From assembly GCA_903853805.1 (NCBI GenBank), contig CAINUN010000002.1:1-44500 (forward strand): DNA of 44,500 bases, given 5' to 3'. Of this stretch, positions 43,790 through 44,500 are shown piece after piece (the first letter of the stretch is position 1; every line of letters begins with the position of its first letter). Position numbers and translations under genes: made by a program. The DNA comes from an uncultured Bacteroidota bacterium. GTDB taxonomy: Bacteria > Bacteroidota > Bacteroidia > Chitinophagales > Chitinophagaceae. Below the pieces are notes generated by a model. That model was not told the DNA's origin, made no database searches, and saw only the letters and a list, made by a program, of their open reading frames with translations.

Positions 43790-44168
43790 TAACACAATCG
43801 AAAGCACAAATGTCAATAGTAAATAAACAAACAACTGTATCTAATGTACGATTGCCATTTTCAAACACTGAACGAAGCCTATCATCACCTCGAACGTTGC
43901 AATCAATTACTCGTTGAACATAAACATCATCTACAACGAGGCACCTAAGATCTTAGGTGTGACAAACAAATGCTTAGTTGTGACAAACAAGATGATGGTT
44001 GTGACAAACAAGATGATAGTTGAGGTCATCTAGCATTTAGTTATAATAAACATGATGATGAATTAGATAATCAAGTACTTAATTGAGATAGACATTATCT
44101 TGTATTTAACCAGCATTATCATAGTTGTGACAATCGTTGTCATATTGATAATTATCATCGTCAAAATT
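43790..44168. repeat. 21-nt-period palindromic array, locus 3
   Basis: About eighteen 21-nt units; the best conserved start at 43959, 43980 and 44001 (GTGACAAACAAGATGATGG and variants). Dyads are centred at 43950.5 (ACCTAAGATCTTAGGT, perfect 16-mer), 43982 and 44003 (TTGTGACAA), 44076.5 (AATCAAGTACTTAATT) and 44129 (TTGTGACAA). Spacings 31.5, 21, 73.5 and 52.5 are all multiples of 10.5. Outer units are more diverged. No coding frame fits. Confidence 0.8.
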
Positions 44169-44242
44169 GCTTGATTGTGTTCTGTTTTAACGTTAATCGT
44201 GTTTATTTATAGATTAAAACATTTGGAATATTATTCTGAAAA

Positions 44243-44343
44243 CATCTTGAACAGCGAGAGGGAAATATTGCCTAGTCTGAGAGATGTTTTTATCCTAGAT
44301 TCAGGATGTCCGTTGGAACAACTAGCATAGCGAGTGATAACAC
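44243..44343 (+). repeat. Diverged ~105-nt repeat, copy B
   Basis: Partner of copy A at 43598-43712: starts CATCTTGAAC (44243) and contains GGATGTCCGTTGGAAC and AGCGAGTGAT in the same order. It lacks the perfect hairpin of copy A. Together they bracket locus 3. Confidence 0.4.
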
Positions 44344-44467
44344 CAACAAAAGTGGAATCAACAGGCTACATATTCCCCGATAAATGCTACATGCCCTATA
44401 ATTAATGCTACATGGGATTCATGTAGTGTGCTATCAGTTCCATGTAATGATGTTTTTGTTATTTGGA
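44341..44467. repeat. 21-nt-period array, locus 4, continuing to the window edge
   Basis: Units of 21 nt start at 44362, 44383, 44404 and 44425; two begin AATGCTACATG. CTACATG (44408-44414) and CATGTAG (44420-44426) form a perfect dyad centred at 44417. The array is less regular than loci 1 and 3 and may continue beyond the window. Confidence 0.55.
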
Positions 44468-44500
44468 GCATGCCAACAAAGCAATAATACACTACATCCA

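Noticed and set aside
43790-44168. CRISPR array
   Set aside because: Units are 21 nt without constant-length repeats separated by unique spacers, and no cas genes are present.

Overview
The window is AT-rich bacterial DNA from a member of the Bacteroidota, probably near the Chitinophagales/Sphingobacteriia. The evidence is several secreted proteins with type IX secretion (T9SS) C-terminal sorting domains, promoters of the Bacteroidota form TTTG-N19/20-TAnnTTTG, genes without obvious Shine-Dalgarno sites, and lineage-typical families (DUF6261, DUF5522, choice-of-anchor V). Species and genus cannot be fixed from the sequence alone.

Left part (1-5833): one end of an integrated mobile element. 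A tyrosine integrase, an unknown 340-aa protein, an excisionase-like HTH protein and a RepA-like ATPase are all transcribed leftwards, followed by a 0.94-kb gene-poor stretch with TTTGCAA repeats, a small hypothetical protein and a truncated AAA ATPase. The element stops at the 3' half of a tRNA-Asn gene (5790-5833), which is still followed by its terminator. This is a clear attachment-site scar; the other end lies outside the window.

Middle part (5934-35742): chromosomal genes. Large T9SS-exported surface proteins (DPNEK/DUF11-like repeat protein, a 1424-aa Ig-repeat protein with a CxxCH motif, a 984-aa beta-helix protein) alternate with housekeeping genes: M28 peptidase, serine dehydratase, RmlD-like reductase, glutathione peroxidase, an Ig-like lipoprotein, the ribD-EamA-yigZ cluster, a TPR protein, a methyltransferase, PAP2 phosphatase, and gap-pgk. 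A probable electron-transfer locus (27530-31282) holds an OB-fold lipoprotein divergent from an NHL beta-propeller gene and a cytochrome with about 12 haem-binding motifs.

Right part (35795-43455): a compact molybdenum-cofactor operon moaA-moeA-moaD-moeB/rhodanese-moaE-moaCB with a good promoter, then two related choice-of-anchor V/T9SS proteins that each carry a CxxxxCH motif, then trmB and a DUF5522 gene. The last kilobase (43456-44500) has no convincing gene.

The most unusual signal is non-coding. Four intergenic arrays (17010-17435, 31341-31526, 43790-44168, 44341-44467) are built on a 21-nt period (20/21 in the second). In the first and third, short palindromes have centres spaced by exact multiples of 10.5 bp, the helical repeat of B-DNA. 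The arrays share geometry but not sequence. I do not recognise this as a described repeat class.
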